DNA from: Malania oleifera
Lineage: Eukaryota > Streptophyta > Magnoliopsida > Santalales > Ximeniaceae
DNA length: 64,000 bases
Assembly: GCF_029873635.1 (NCBI RefSeq)
Contig: NC_080419.1
Coordinates: 74,574,597 to 74,638,596, forward strand
Reading direction: 5' to 3'
Under the pieces are notes generated by a model, which saw only the letters and a program-made list of their open reading frames with translations, made no database searches and had not been told where the DNA came from. The position numbers and the translations under genes are program-made. This document shows positions 1 through 11,135 of the stretch, in pieces. Positions within the stretch are counted from its first letter, which is position 1, and each line of letters opens with the position of its first letter.

Positions 1-41
1 ATTTTCAACCCGAGATTTGAATTTTATTTAGGGGTTCGGTC

Positions 42-359
42 TGTAACACGCCAACCTAGGTTTGCTCAAGAGTACTGTGTCTCTCCTCCTTCACCTGGAC
101 CAGACAATAGGGGGCGGTTCTTATCGGACTAATGACTGGCCCCACAAACCAACATGTGTCATTTTCAGTGTGTTTTGTCCTCACTCACACACTTCCTGTG
201 AAAACTTCCCAAAAGTTCACCCATCCTAAGATTACTCCAAGTCAAGCAAGCTTAACCGTGGGGTTCTTATAGGAAGACTCTTGAAAAGAAAGGTGCATCT
301 TGTTGATATGAGTAATAACATCTAATCTTTTTAAGTCTTTCTTACACGGGGTATCACAT
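42..359 (-). repeat. TRIM 3' LTR
   Basis: 318 bp, clearly homologous to 468-784 along its whole length with scattered substitutions. On the minus strand it directly follows the purine tract at 360-370, which marks it as the 3' LTR. Confidence 0.85.
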
Positions 360-467
360 TCTCCCCCACTTACAGAAAGTAATGTCCTCGTTGAAAACCC
401 ACATTTCCAAACCTAGGCGATGTGAATCTCATTACACTTCCGGCTAGGTAATTGCTTTAATACCATT

Positions 468-784
468 TGTAATGCCCCAACCTGGGTTTGTCAGGTAGCA
501 TCGTGTCTCTCCTCTTCCACTTGGACCAGACAATAGGGGGCGGGCCTTATCAGACAAATGATTGGCCCCATAAACCAACATGTGCCATTTTTAGTGTGTT
601 TTGTCCTCACTCACACACTTTTGGAGAAAACATCCCAAAAGATCACCGATCCCAAGATTACTCCAAGTCAAACACGCTTAACTGTGGACTTCTTATGTGA
701 AGGTTCCCAAAAAGAAAGGGGCACTTTATTGATATGGGTAGTAACATCTAATCCTTTTAAATCTTTCTTCCACGAGGTATCACA
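468..784 (-). repeat. TRIM 5' LTR
   Basis: 317-bp partner of 42-359. On the minus strand it ends GCATTACA, two bases before the PBS complement at 454-465. Small open frames here (for example 488-700) are chance frames in LTR sequence. Confidence 0.85.
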
Positions 785-1033
785 CGGTTGGCCGAGCAAG
801 GGGCCAGTCAGCTGACGTAGAGTGATTTTCCTTTCTTCGTAACTTCGGTCAGCTAATCAAAAATACCGATCGGCTGAGCTTTGAAGGTCGATCGGCTGAG
901 GTTATTTTGAACTATAGCGGCCGATCAATTGAGAAAGGTAGAAAAACCAAGTTCATAGGTCAGTCAACTATGGAAGTTAAGTTCAAAAGTTGGTCTTTCA
1001 ACTGAGTCTAGTCAAACTTTGACTTCTGGCTTA
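785..1033 (-). repeat. Old copia-type LTR fragment with palindrome array
   Basis: Part of an older LTR split by the TRIM and by the element at 1039-8606; it resumes at 8612. It holds repeated variants of a CGATCGGCTGAG-like motif, the same kind of array seen upstream of TATA boxes in other LTRs of this window. The orientation is inferred from the 8612-9079 half, whose order of landmarks matches the distal part of the minus-strand LTR at 51410-54429. Confidence 0.5.
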
Positions 1034-1038
1034 CAGTG

Positions 1039-1072
1039 AGTAATAACCCCCAAAATATATATACGATTAAAG

Positions 1073-1118
<46 letters not shown>

Positions 1119-1362
1119 GTCATTAGGTTGACATCAATATAGAAGTATTTTTCTGTAGGATCCTTGATTTCATGTTTGATGCCTAAGAAAAACCTTGTAT
1201 TAGCGAGTGCTTAGAGACCATTGCGGTTCAGTCACTCCTTGGAGGTCAGCTTAGTTAAAATGAAATTTCATAAGATAAATAAGGTAGACACTGTTTGTAC
1301 ACATAAATAAGTACATATACATAATATAATGTTTGACTGACATAATTTGTAAAAATACATAA

Positions 1363-1436
<74 letters not shown>

Positions 1437-3500
1437 TAGGTATCTTATGCGGGGCCTATAAGACCGTATGGGGCCCACATGAGTCCTAAAGTTGTGTAGG
1501 GTTCATAAAATCATGTGAGAACTATTGGAGTTACGTAGGACCCACTTGTTTCGAAGTTGTATGGGGCCTACAATACCATGTGGGGCCCATATGAGCTTTT
1601 TAAATTTGAACTTAATTCTTTTTCATAAAAAAAAAATTAAAACATAGCTTAAAATTAATAACAATAATAATAATAATTTTTAAAAAATAAAAATTCTTAA
1701 TTAATTAATTAAGAAAATTATTTAAAAATTAATTAAATGGAAGTGTCGGCAAGCACTCTCATTTCCCCCACATGATCCCCATCCCCATCTCATACTTAGT
1801 CCATCTTATGTCCATTCCTTAATTTAAAAAAAATTATAATTTCACTCCTCTTCCCACACTTTTATAAATTCTATTTTCTTTTCCCAAATTTTCCTATAAA
1901 TAGGAAGCTCTCAACCTTCATTTTTCATAAAAAAATTTCAAAAGAAGAGAAGGATTAGTGAATGAAAAAATTAGTGGTGGGGGGAGATTTTTTATTATAA
2001 TTAAATTCTTACTCATCCACTCTTTCCGATCTCATTTTTAAGAGATATTCGTTGTGTTCATAACACAAGGTTAAATAAGAGGTAAGTAAATTTGATTATG
2101 TTAAATTTTTATTAAAATTCATACTCGAATTTATTTGTAAGTAAATTTGATAATGTTAGATTTTAATTTAAAATTTATACACGAGTTTGTTTGTAAGTAA
2201 ATTTTGATTATATTAGTTATTTTCATAAAATTCTTATGAGTTTATTTTTACGTATATTTAATTATACCAGTTTTATCTTTAGCATACTTACGTTTATTTT
2301 TAAGTTAAGAAATGTTCTAAACCTTTCGGATATTTTACAGTATTAATTTCTATTCAAGAAAATATTTTTAAAATGAAAATTGTATGGCATGAGTTTATTT
2401 ATACGTTGCATATTTCACGAAAATATGAGTAAATATGACATGAGTTGATTTTTACGTTGTGTATTTCATGAAAATATAAGTAAAAATGATATTTTCATAA
2501 AATTATTTTAATTGTATAAATTATATAATAAGATATTTTCAAAACTCTTTATGGCTCAGACAATATAGAAAATTACGAATGCTCGGTACTGCAACTTAAA
2601 GTTTAAACGGATCAGAGTGCACCCACACTATTTACAGAGTGGTTTTATATGATAGTGAATTTCTCTTAAGTACACACCTAGGTCAAACCAGAGTTTAATA
2701 AGGAAAAATCTCACTTAATGATGATGTACGTTGATTTAGTTTGGTCGGTTAGTTAGTTAAGTCCAGTTTACGGACCGCACAACCTAGTCATGGGGATAAA
2801 CATGACTTACGACTAATAAGTTTAAGGATGATTTTTACAATATATGTATATACATATTTAATTACGTGTACAGAGTTAATGATGATTTGAAGGAAAAGTA
2901 TATGTTTATATGAACAGGGTCATTTTTGTGCCTAAATGATGATTTAAAGGAAACGTATAAGGAAAAGTATATATATATAATAAAATATTATACTTACAGT
3001 TTTAAAGTTAAAATTTTAATTTAACAGTTACAAGATATGATTATAAATTTTTACTGTTATAGTTGATGGTAAAAGTTTTATGCAAAAATTTTTAAATTTG
3101 CATTTATTTTAAATACAATTTTGAAGTTATTGTATTAAATATTATTTTATGAAATTATAAAAGTTTATTTTGGCCACACTAATAATAATTTTATTTACTT
3201 ACTAAGCGTCGTCTCACCTCAATCATTATTTTACATTTCAAATAATTTTAAAGAGGGTACCTGCAATTTAGCGTAGTAAGTGCATAAACGGGGGTAGAAA
3301 GAGCAAAGTAGAATAAAAATTTAGTCTAATACAATTTAGAATTATGTTTGTGTATTTTAGAATTTTAGAAATTTTCATTTAATAGTTGAGACATATTTGT
3401 AATAAAGATAATTATTGTTTTAGTAATAAAAATAATTTAGATTTATGAGTGTACATTGAAAATTTATATGTAGGAACCCACTCGAGTTCAGGCCCTTACA
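1039..3500 (+). repeat. 5' LTR of the WOX-carrying element
   Basis: 2462 bp, homologous throughout to 6187-8606. It holds two TAA microsatellites (about 1075-1117 and 1362-1434), a block of repeated TGGGGCCCACATGAG-like units (1450-1600), a TATA box at 1895-1904 and a typical LTR end TTACA at 3500. Open frames rich in tyrosine or isoleucine come from the TAA repeats and are not genes. Confidence 0.88.
1895..1904 (+). promoter_or_regulatory. LTR core promoter TATA box
   Basis: TATAAATAGG lies about 860 bp into the 5' LTR, and the same sequence occupies the matching place in the 3' LTR at 7040-7049. This is the probable U3/R boundary region. Confidence 0.6.
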
Positions 3501-3502
3501 AT

Positions 3503-3514
3503 TGGTATCAGAGA
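3503..3514 (+). other. Primer-binding site, initiator tRNA-Met
   Basis: TGGTATCAGAGA begins two bases after the 5' LTR end and matches 11 of 12 bases of the usual plant initiator-Met site TGGTATCAGAGC. It fixes the element as plus-strand. Confidence 0.8.
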
Positions 3515-4388
3515 ATAGGATATAGGTTCTGCATACTCTAGCATATAGATTTTACCAGAGCTTAGACATAAAACATGATTTGGGTAGGATTGGGTAGTTT
3601 AGGATATTTCTTTTAGTCTGATATATTATTATACGTTAACAATAGATTTATGATTTTAAAATAACATTTGATCATTGTTTTAAAATGGATCCTAAAGATA
3701 GTAATATTTGAGAAAATAAGATTAACGCGAAGGCTCCCAAGATAGGTAACAATCATATATTCTCTAAGAAAAATGGTAGTATTATTAAAGATATGTTAGT
3801 TAATTTAAATATGTTTTTATGTTTGTAAAAACACGTACTCATATTAATGATTCATAATTAATTGCTAGATCAGATGCATTAAAAATTTAAAATTTTCATA
3901 TTCATAATCAAATATATAAATATAATAGTATAATAATATCCGAGATATATTTATTTTCGCTGTTATTATTTTCACTAAAAATATAAGAAGTAGCACATTA
4001 GACCCTACTGAATTTGAAGGTGCTACACATACAAATAGAAATAAACAAACGGTCTATTCTAAAATTTGGATTTATCCAAAATTCCTTTACATGTGTAAGT
4101 TGGATATGAATATGTATTTTTGCATTACATTTTCTTAATTTAGGAATATAGATTTTGAGGAAATCTTTAATTTTAATTTTGTATTAGTTTATAAGGAATT
4201 AAATACAATTTAAATGTTATTATATTATATTTAAATTCAAAAAAAAACTCAAATTCATTATTCTGTTATTGTAGAATTCTTCTTCCAAGGTAGTTAAGGA
4301 AATTAATCAGCCCAGAACAAGGTTGTCCATAAAGTAGAGCTCCTTATACAAAAATGTACATAGGTGGCTCAAAGTAACTTAATAATAA

Positions 4389-4573
4389 ATTAAAAATAAC
4401 AATAATAATAAAATAAAATAAAAATAGCCTAATGGGTGGGAATAATCGGTTATAGCTCACTTACTCCCGAAGTAAGGTCAGGACATAAGACCACTTGGAC
4501 ATAGTGGGGACTTGAACCCACGATCACATGGATGCACGGCCGGTTCCTTACCACTACGCCACCCGCCCAAGTG
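4389..4573 (-). mobile_element. tRNA-derived SINE
   Basis: On the minus strand an A box (TGGCGTAGTGG, complement at 4551-4561) and a B box (GGTTCAAGTCC, complement at 4508-4518) are spaced as in a tRNA. The predicted acceptor arms do not pair, so this is not a tRNA gene. About 110 bp of non-tRNA body follows, then a T-rich tail near 4389-4425. TSDs were not clear and the ends are approximate. It lies inside the interior of the LTR element. Confidence 0.7.
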
Positions 4574-4649
4574 GTGACCTAAGGATGGTATTAATTATAG
4601 TTAAAGTATTAGTATAGATGTAGAAATATAAACAGAACCATTAGTCCGC

Positions 4650-4985
4650 AAATTTTGCAATACGCGTCGCTCGCTCGATTTCTGTGGCACGCGTCACTCT
4701 CTCTCGATTTCCGCCACACATATCGCTCTCCCTCAATTTTTTTAAAATGCGTCACTCAAGGCACGCGTCACTCTCTCTCTCGATTTTCGCGACACACATT
4801 GTTCTCCCTTGATTTTTGCAAAACGCATTGCTCGCGGCATGCGTCGCCCTCCTTCGAATCTTGCGACACACGTCGCTCTCCCTCGATTTTTGTAAAATGC
4901 GTCGTGTGCTCAATATCCATAGTAAGCATTGCTCTCTCTCCGTTCTCGCAGCACACGTCGCTCTCTCTCGATTTCCACGACACGC
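4650..4985 (+). repeat. Diverged minisatellite upstream of the captured homeobox
   Basis: Roughly eight to ten degenerate copies of a 30-40-bp unit of the type CGCGTCGCTCTCTCTCGATT followed by TT(T/C)GC. The overlapping open frames on both strands here come from the repeat. The block stops just before the TATA box at 4997, so it could be the distal promoter of the captured gene or an expansion inside the retroelement. Confidence 0.7.
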
Positions 4986-4996
4986 GGCCATTCCCC

Positions 4997-5004
4997 TATA
5001 AAAA
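4997..5004 (+). promoter_or_regulatory. TATA box before the captured WOX sequence
   Basis: TATAAAAA lies 139 bp upstream of the ATG at 5136, a spacing that would leave a leader of roughly 105 bp. It is internal to the element and separate from the LTR TATA boxes, so it probably came with the captured gene. Confidence 0.5.
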
Positions 5005-5135
5005 GGGTCTGCCCTCATCGAACTCGAAGCATCACAACTTTCTACCATCTTGAACAATTACATTTCAGTTTGCAGAGATTAACTCTTCCCAAATTTTCTC
5101 TTGGTTGTCTCATTACTCGTTTCATTTAACTGAAA

Positions 5136-5471
5136 ATGTTGTCAAATCACCCAACTCCCCATGTAACTGAAAACAGCACTAAATCACCAATCCAAAGGTG
5201 GAAACCCAACAAGGAACAATTGGAGATTTTAAAGGAGGCCTTCCACAACACTCAAAGGGAACACCCTTCTGTGGAGCGGGCTATCTTTCTTGCAGCATGA
5301 CTCCGACGACATGGTCCAATCTAGCCAAAAAATATACGCTTTTGGTTTAAGAATCGTAGGTGTAGGCGGAGATCAGTTGAAAAGGCCACCATTTCAACTA
5401 TTGCCCACCAATTATCCATCTTACTTCCTCTGCCACTACCACCCCGAGCAGTGCCCCCGTCATTTTCTTAA
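5136..5471 (+). pseudogene. Decayed WUSCHEL-related (WOX) homeobox sequence
   Basis: The ATG-started frame runs 54 codons to TGA (5298), then stays readable past a second stop TAG (5322) to TAA (5469). Residues 21-73 align without a gap to the WOX homeodomain as I know it from Arabidopsis WUSCHEL. Helix 1 reads RWKPNKEQLEILKEAF, the loop 2 region reads LRRHGPI, and helix 3 reads NIRFWFKNRRCRRR with the invariant W, F and N of the DNA-contact helix in place. The first stop falls where WUSCHEL has Arg (CGA to TGA) and the second where it has Glu (GAG to TAG), both single-base changes. No intron interrupts the box, which fits passage through a spliced RNA. WOX proteins are plant transcription factors controlling stem-cell identity. 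This copy would make at most a fragment lacking helix 3. Confidence 0.82.
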
Positions 5472-5939
5472 TTATATTTGTACCCTCATCCCTATCGGCA
5501 ATATTCTGTCTATGAAGCTTACAACTAACATCACACTAATGAGTTATACCCCTTACAATGGCAACATTGCAATCACCATACTAAGGGTTTCTGATAATGC
5601 TGGCCTACTCCACCATTGCCAAGAGATCCAATACGCGTTGAGACTCATGTATGGACTACTGATGGCTTGTTACAAGCATCTCCACCGAAGGCCATAAGGG
5701 GAAGACAACAGTTTTTCCTCACTTGTTGAACGAATGAGTGTTCTCTCCCTTTTTCTAAACCAAGCCGGCGACATTACAAGAGGTCAACTTCGCCAAGAGA
5801 GAACCCCAAGCATATAGCAGTGACACTACTAGCACTTCAATAGATGTTGGCGTTGAGGTAAGACTCTAACTTGAGCACACACATGGGGGAGAAGGGCCAG
5901 AATTTATTTTATATTATTTTTTGTAATTTATAAGATATG

Positions 5940-5981
<42 letters not shown>

Positions 5982-6173
5982 GTTCATTCCTTTTCCATAT
6001 TTTTTTGAGTTCTTCCACGTCAACCCCTATTAGACCAACGATTCTCACTTCAGTCTACTAGACAGATATTTTACCAAATTGGTTCTATAATAAGACTTAA
6101 CCAAATCTTTCAAACCAAAAGCGCTAATATAGTACTCATTTTAAGTTATGAATTTCGAGAACGAAATTTTTAT
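5472..6173 (+). other. Rest of the element interior, no recognised gene
   Basis: Contains an open stretch in another frame (5290-5697) that overlaps the WOX pseudogene and continues 226 bp past it. It may be the frameshifted tail of the captured gene, but I recognise no domain. A (TA)n tract lies at about 5946-5980. Confidence 0.4.
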
Positions 6174-6186
6174 AAAGAGTGGAGGA
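6174..6186 (+). other. Polypurine tract
   Basis: AAAGAGTGGAGGA abuts the TG of the 3' LTR at 6187, the expected place for plus-strand priming. Confidence 0.75.
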
Positions 6187-6221
6187 TGTAATAACCCCAA
6201 AAATATATATACGATTAAAGC

Positions 6222-6287
<66 letters not shown>

Positions 6288-6521
6288 GTCATTAAGTTAA
6301 TATCAATACAGAAGTATTTTTCTATAGGATCCTTGATTCCATGTTTTATGCCTAAGAATACCTTATTTTGGCGAGTGTTTAGAGACCATTGCAACTCAAT
6401 CGCTCCCTGGAGACTGACTTGATCAAAATGGAATTTCATAAGATAAAATGGTAGATACTGTTTGTACATGTAAATAAGTACATATACATAAAATAATGTA
6501 TTTTCTGACATAATTTGTAGA

Positions 6522-6573
<52 letters not shown>

Positions 6574-8606
6574 TAGGTATCCTATGCGGGACCCATAAGG
6601 TTGTGTGGGGCCCACACGAGTCCCAAAATCGTGTGGGGTCCACATGAGTCTGGAAGTTGTGTAGGCCTTATAAAATTGTGTAAGAACTATTGGATTTACG
6701 TAGGATCCACTTAGGTCTCGAAGTTGTGTGGGACTCACAAGACTATGTGGGCCCATATGAGTTTTTGAAATTTGAACTTAATTTTTTTCATAAAAAGGAA
6801 TACTAAAATATAGCTTAAATATAATAACAATGATAATAATAATGATTTCAAAAAATAACAAAAAAATAATTAATTAAATTAGAGTGTCAGCAAGCACTCC
6901 CATTTCCCCCACATGATCCGCATCCCCATCTCATACCTAATACATCTCATGCACATTCCTTAATTTAAAAAAAAAAAATTATAATTTCACCAATCTCCCC
7001 ACACTTTTACAAATTCAATTTTCTTCCTCAAAATTTTCCTATAAATAGGAAGTTCTCAACCTTCATTTTTCACAAAAAAAATTTCAATGAAAGAGAAGGA
7101 TTAGTGAATGAAAGAATTAGTGGTAGGAAAAGAATTGTTGTTATAATTAAATTCTCAGTCACTCACTCTTTCCGATCTCATTTTTTAGAGATATTTGTTG
7201 TGTTAGTAGCATAAGGTTAAGTAAGAGGTAAGTAAATTTGATTATATTAGACTTTTAATAAAATTCATACCCGAATTTATTTGTAAGTAAATTTGATTAT
7301 GTTATATTTTTATTTAAAATTTATACTCAGGTTTATTTGTAAGTAAATTTTGATTATGTTAGTTATTTTCATAAAATTCTCCTAAGTTTATTTTTACGCA
7401 TATTTAATTATACCAGTTTTATTTTTAATATACTTACGTTTATTTTTTAGTTAAGAAATGTTATAAACCCCTCGGGTATTTTATAGCATTAATTTCTATT
7501 CAAGAAAATATTTTTAACATGAAAATTGTGTGGCATGAGTTTATTTGTAGGTTGCATATTTCACGAAAATATGAGTAAAAATGAGATTTTCATGATATTA
7601 TTTTAATTGTATAAATTATATAATAAGATATTTTCAAAACCCCTTGTGGCTCAGACGATACATAAAATTACAAATGCTCAGTACCACAACTTAATGTTAA
7701 AACGGAATAGAATGCACCCGCACTGTTTATAGAATGGTTTTATATGGTAGTGGATTTCTCCTGAGTGTACACCTAGGTCGGACCAAGGTTTAATAGGGAA
7801 AATTTTCACTTAATGATGATGTACGTTGATTTAGTTTGGTCGGCTAGCCAGTTAAGTCCAGTCTTCGGACCACACAACCCAGTCATAGGGGTAAACATGA
7901 CTTACGACTAACAAGTCTAAGGGTGATTTTTACAATATATGCATATACATATTTAATTACGTATACATAGTTATTGATGATTTGAAGGAAAATTATATGT
8001 TTATATGAATAGGGTCATTCTTGTGCCTAAATGATGACCTAAAGGAAACATACAAGGAAAAGTATATATATATATTAAATTAAATATTATAGTTATAGTT
8101 TTAAAGTTAAAAGTTTAATTTAACACTTACAATATATGATTATTAAATTTTACTCTTTTAGTTGATGATAAAAGTTTTATGGAAAAATTTTTAAATTTAC
8201 ATTTATTTTAAAAGCAGTTTTGAAGTCATAGTATTAAATATTATTTTACAAAATTATAAAAGTTCATTTTGGCTACACACTAATAATAATCTTATTTACT
8301 TACTAAATGTTGTCTCATCCCAATCATTATTTTACATTTCAGATAATTTTGAAGAGGGTACTTGAAATCTGTCGTAGTAAGTACATGGATAGGAGTAGAA
8401 AGAGTAGAGTAGAATAAAAAATTTAGCATAATACAATTTAGAATTATGTTTATATATTTTAGAATTTTAGAAATTTTCATTTAAATAGTTAAGACATATA
8501 TTTGTAATAAAGCTAATTAGTGCTCTAGTAATAAAAATAATTTAGATTTATGTGCGTTCGCTGAAAAATTTATATGTAGGAATCCACTCGGGTTCAGGTC
8601 CATACA
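6187..8606 (+). repeat. 3' LTR of the WOX-carrying element
   Basis: 2420 bp, partner of 1039-3500 with the same order of TAA tracts (about 6223-6285 and 6525-6572), GGGGCCCAC block (6590-6760) and TATA box (7040-7049). It keeps the TG start and CA end. Confidence 0.88.
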
Positions 8607-8611
8607 CAGTG

Positions 8612-9079
8612 TGTTCAGTCAATTGAGGTACTAAACACTAGAACAGGTCGGACGACCGAGGACATTAAGTCCCTTAGTTTTTGCCTTGATTTTGACCCTA
8701 AAGTCATTCTAAAACCTTTGTATGATTTTAACTTTTATGAAAAAAGTTTTCTTAGAAAGGTTAGGTCCCTAAGGTGAATCTATGGTCATCTAAGCTTAGC
8801 ACTTCATATCATGTAGATGCATGCATTATTACAGACCGAATATAAAACTAAAATGCAATACAAATAAAATCAAAAGTATTCTTCTTTTTCTTCTTTTACT
8901 CTCCAAACTTCATGGAATACACCGGGTGAATATGCCTTAAGTCCTTTTAGCTTCCATTTCCCTTTTGCCTTATATGTGTGTTGAATAGTAAACATGTTCA
9001 AGCATTTAAAAACACATATAAGAATCTTATGCTTTGTCAGCATCAAAATAGTGATCAGACTCAAAAAGTCTATATATAT
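8612..9079 (-). repeat. Continuation of the old copia-type LTR fragment
   Basis: Resumes the sequence broken at 1033. Landmarks such as TCTATGGTC, TTACAGACC and a TTGTCAGCATCAAAAT block occur in the same order as near the right end of the minus-strand LTR 51410-54429. The terminal AACA is not visible before the TA repeat at 9071. Confidence 0.5.
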
Positions 9080-9084
9080 ATATA

Positions 9085-10830
9085 TGAAATTAAAGATGTA
9101 TTCTCAAGAGGGGTGAATTGGGTAATTAAAAATTTATTAGCAAAATTTCAAATTACCTTAACCCTTTTTAATTTAAACTTCCACAACCACACAATCACAA
9201 TATCTAAACAGTGGCCGTACTCTACCAATAGACAATTCTATATATGAATATGAAATTATAATAGTCAATAATATTCTTAAACTTCAATTAATTCAGTTGA
9301 ACAATTATTAAAATCATATTTTCAGCAATAGTTAATAATATTCTCAAGATACAAATTCAATAATTAAATCTTGAATTTTCTTACCACTTATGTTTCAATA
9401 GAATGATCAATCTCAAGCCCTTTACCTCAACTATTTCAATCCAAAATTTAGATATTAATGCTTGTTTGATTTTTTAATCCAATCAACACAAACCAGCATA
9501 CAATAGATTATCTTGATTCAATCACGATCAATTCCCAATATCTAGCAAGTTCCCAATAAATATAAAATCATACACGTAGGTTATAACTTGCAGAAATTAA
9601 AAAAGATAGGGAGAAGAAGATCAAACACAATATTTTTTACAAGGTTCGACCAATAGCCTACGTCCTTGCCTTAAGTAACCCGCTTTGAGGATTTTCCTTT
9701 CCACTTCATTACCAAGTGAAGTACCCCTCTCTCTGTTCAAGGTGGAGACACCTCTCTAATGAGAACAATCCTCTCGCTAGGCAACAATTCAAAGCCTTGA
9801 ACCGTTAATAACAAAAAAACAAAACAAGTTTGTTTATACAATAGAGATACTCTTCAAAAAAGCAGATTTGTACACTTTAGAATCACAGTATACTTCAATA
9901 AAATCAATAAGAGATGAAGCTTGAGATTATACCACCAGTAATTTGATTATAGAGTGTGGATTTCAAAAAGATCAAATCCTAATTTTGCAAGGTTTTAGTA
10001 ATAACACACAGCAGCTGTTCAGAAAATAATTTTAACAATATAACTCAAATTTCAAACCATTTGTGTGTATATGGTTAACCTAATTGGCAAAAAATAATAC
10101 CTTTATATAAAGTAAAAAGATTTCTGAATGCTTTCCCCAAGTTTTCTCTGAGTTTGGAAACCCAATCATTTAATTTTAGAAATAAATTCATGCTGTTAAA
10201 AGTTTAAAACACAGACATCAGTCGATTGGCCATAGGGTCAGTCGCCTGAGCTCTTTAAAAATAGCGCAGTCAGAAAGTCAGTACTGGATCAGTCGACTAG
10301 ACATGATTGTTCAGTCTCCTTATCTTGTTTTGTTTGCTCATTAACAAAGTAGCATATCAGTCGCCTAATGTGAGATCATCAGTTGCCTGACCACTTAACC
10401 ACTTATTGTTTTTCAAAGTTTGGTTCCAAAACTTAAATTTGTAACTTGTAAAAATTATTTTAGACTTTATGAAAATATTTTCCATGTTTAAAAATAGGTC
10501 TCTAAGTCCATAATGAATCCTAAGAGCTTCAACTTCATTATTGAGATTTGAAGTACTTACATGAGACTTTAACAAGATAAAAACTATCTAAATGCCTAAG
10601 TCTTCATGTCATATGGCTTTAATGCTTTGTCCAAGTTTTAACCAATTCTTCAATATGCTTTATATCCATCATGACTTATAGCTTTAAGTATCGACTTCAT
10701 TCAAGCTCTTCATATATAATCACTTGATTTCATAAAAGCACTTGAGTTCTGAAACTTAACTCAAACAAACATGTTGAATAACCCTTGATTTGTTATCATC
10801 AAAACGAGATTAAGCCTTGTTAGGCCAACA
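9085..10830 (-). mobile_element. Solo LTR, copia (SIRE/Maximus-like)
   Basis: On the minus strand it starts TGTTGGCCTAACAAGG (10830) and ends at 9085 just after a CACCCCTCTTGAGAAT block, the same layout as the LTRs of the copia element at 42119-49843. Flanks are ATATA at 9080-9084 and 10831-10835. A motif array (AGTCGACT and AGTCGCCTGA variants, 10215-10395) lies upstream of a TATA-like TTTATATAAAGG (complement near 10098-10110). The TSD is low-complexity, so slightly less certain than the others. Confidence 0.75.
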
Positions 10831-11093
10831 ATATATATATGTGTGTATGTATGTATATTGTAACTCTTAATTTGTTCAAGTCTTTGTCCAAGTTTTAACC
10901 AATTCTTCTATATGCTTTATATCCATCATGACTCATAGCTTTAAGTATTGACTTCATTCAAGCTCTTCAAATATAATCACTTGATTTCATAAAAGCACTT
11001 GAGCCCTGAAACTTAACTTAAACAAACATGTTGAATAACCCTTGATTTGTTATCATCAAAACAAGATTAAGCCTTGTTAGGCCAACAATATAA

Positions 11094-11135
<42 letters not shown>

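Larger units (their letters stand above)
42..784 (-). mobile_element. TRIM (miniature LTR retrotransposon), complete
   Basis: Two direct repeats of about 317 bp (42-359 and 468-784) enclose only 108 bp. Read on the minus strand, the 108 bp begins next to the 5' LTR with a PBS (TGGTATTAAAGC, complement at 454-465) and ends next to the 3' LTR with a purine tract (GTGGGGGAGAA, complement at 360-370). Each LTR begins TG and ends CA. Flanking pentamers are CGGTC (37-41) and CGGTT (785-789), a 4/5 TSD. There is no coding capacity, so mobilisation would need proteins supplied by another element. It sits inside the motif array of an older LTR. Confidence 0.85.
1039..8606 (+). mobile_element. Non-autonomous LTR retrotransposon carrying a WOX fragment
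   Basis: Two long LTRs (1039-3500 and 6187-8606) flank a 2.7-kb interior with no gag, protease, integrase or reverse transcriptase. The TSD is a perfect CAGTG (1034-1038 and 8607-8611). The 5' LTR starts AG where the 3' copy starts TG, a point change at the terminus. The PBS is at 3503-3514 and the PPT at 6174-6186. The long LTRs and TGTAATAACCCC start suggest a gypsy-type LARD, but with no pol the superfamily is inferred. The interior holds a SINE, a minisatellite, a TATA box and a decayed homeobox sequence, so it has picked up cellular DNA. Confidence 0.88.

Noticed and set aside
1251..1478. Open frame with about 20 consecutive tyrosines
   Set aside because: Reads through a TAA trinucleotide repeat inside an LTR; the same artefact recurs at 6215-6756.
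4500..4572. Candidate tRNA gene on the minus strand
   Set aside because: A and B boxes are good but the acceptor ends do not pair and a longer repeat body follows, so a SINE is the better call.
4655..5057. Overlapping open frames on both strands rich in Arg, Ser and His
   Set aside because: All fall within the CGTCGCTCTCTC minisatellite; overlapping frames in several phases are expected there.
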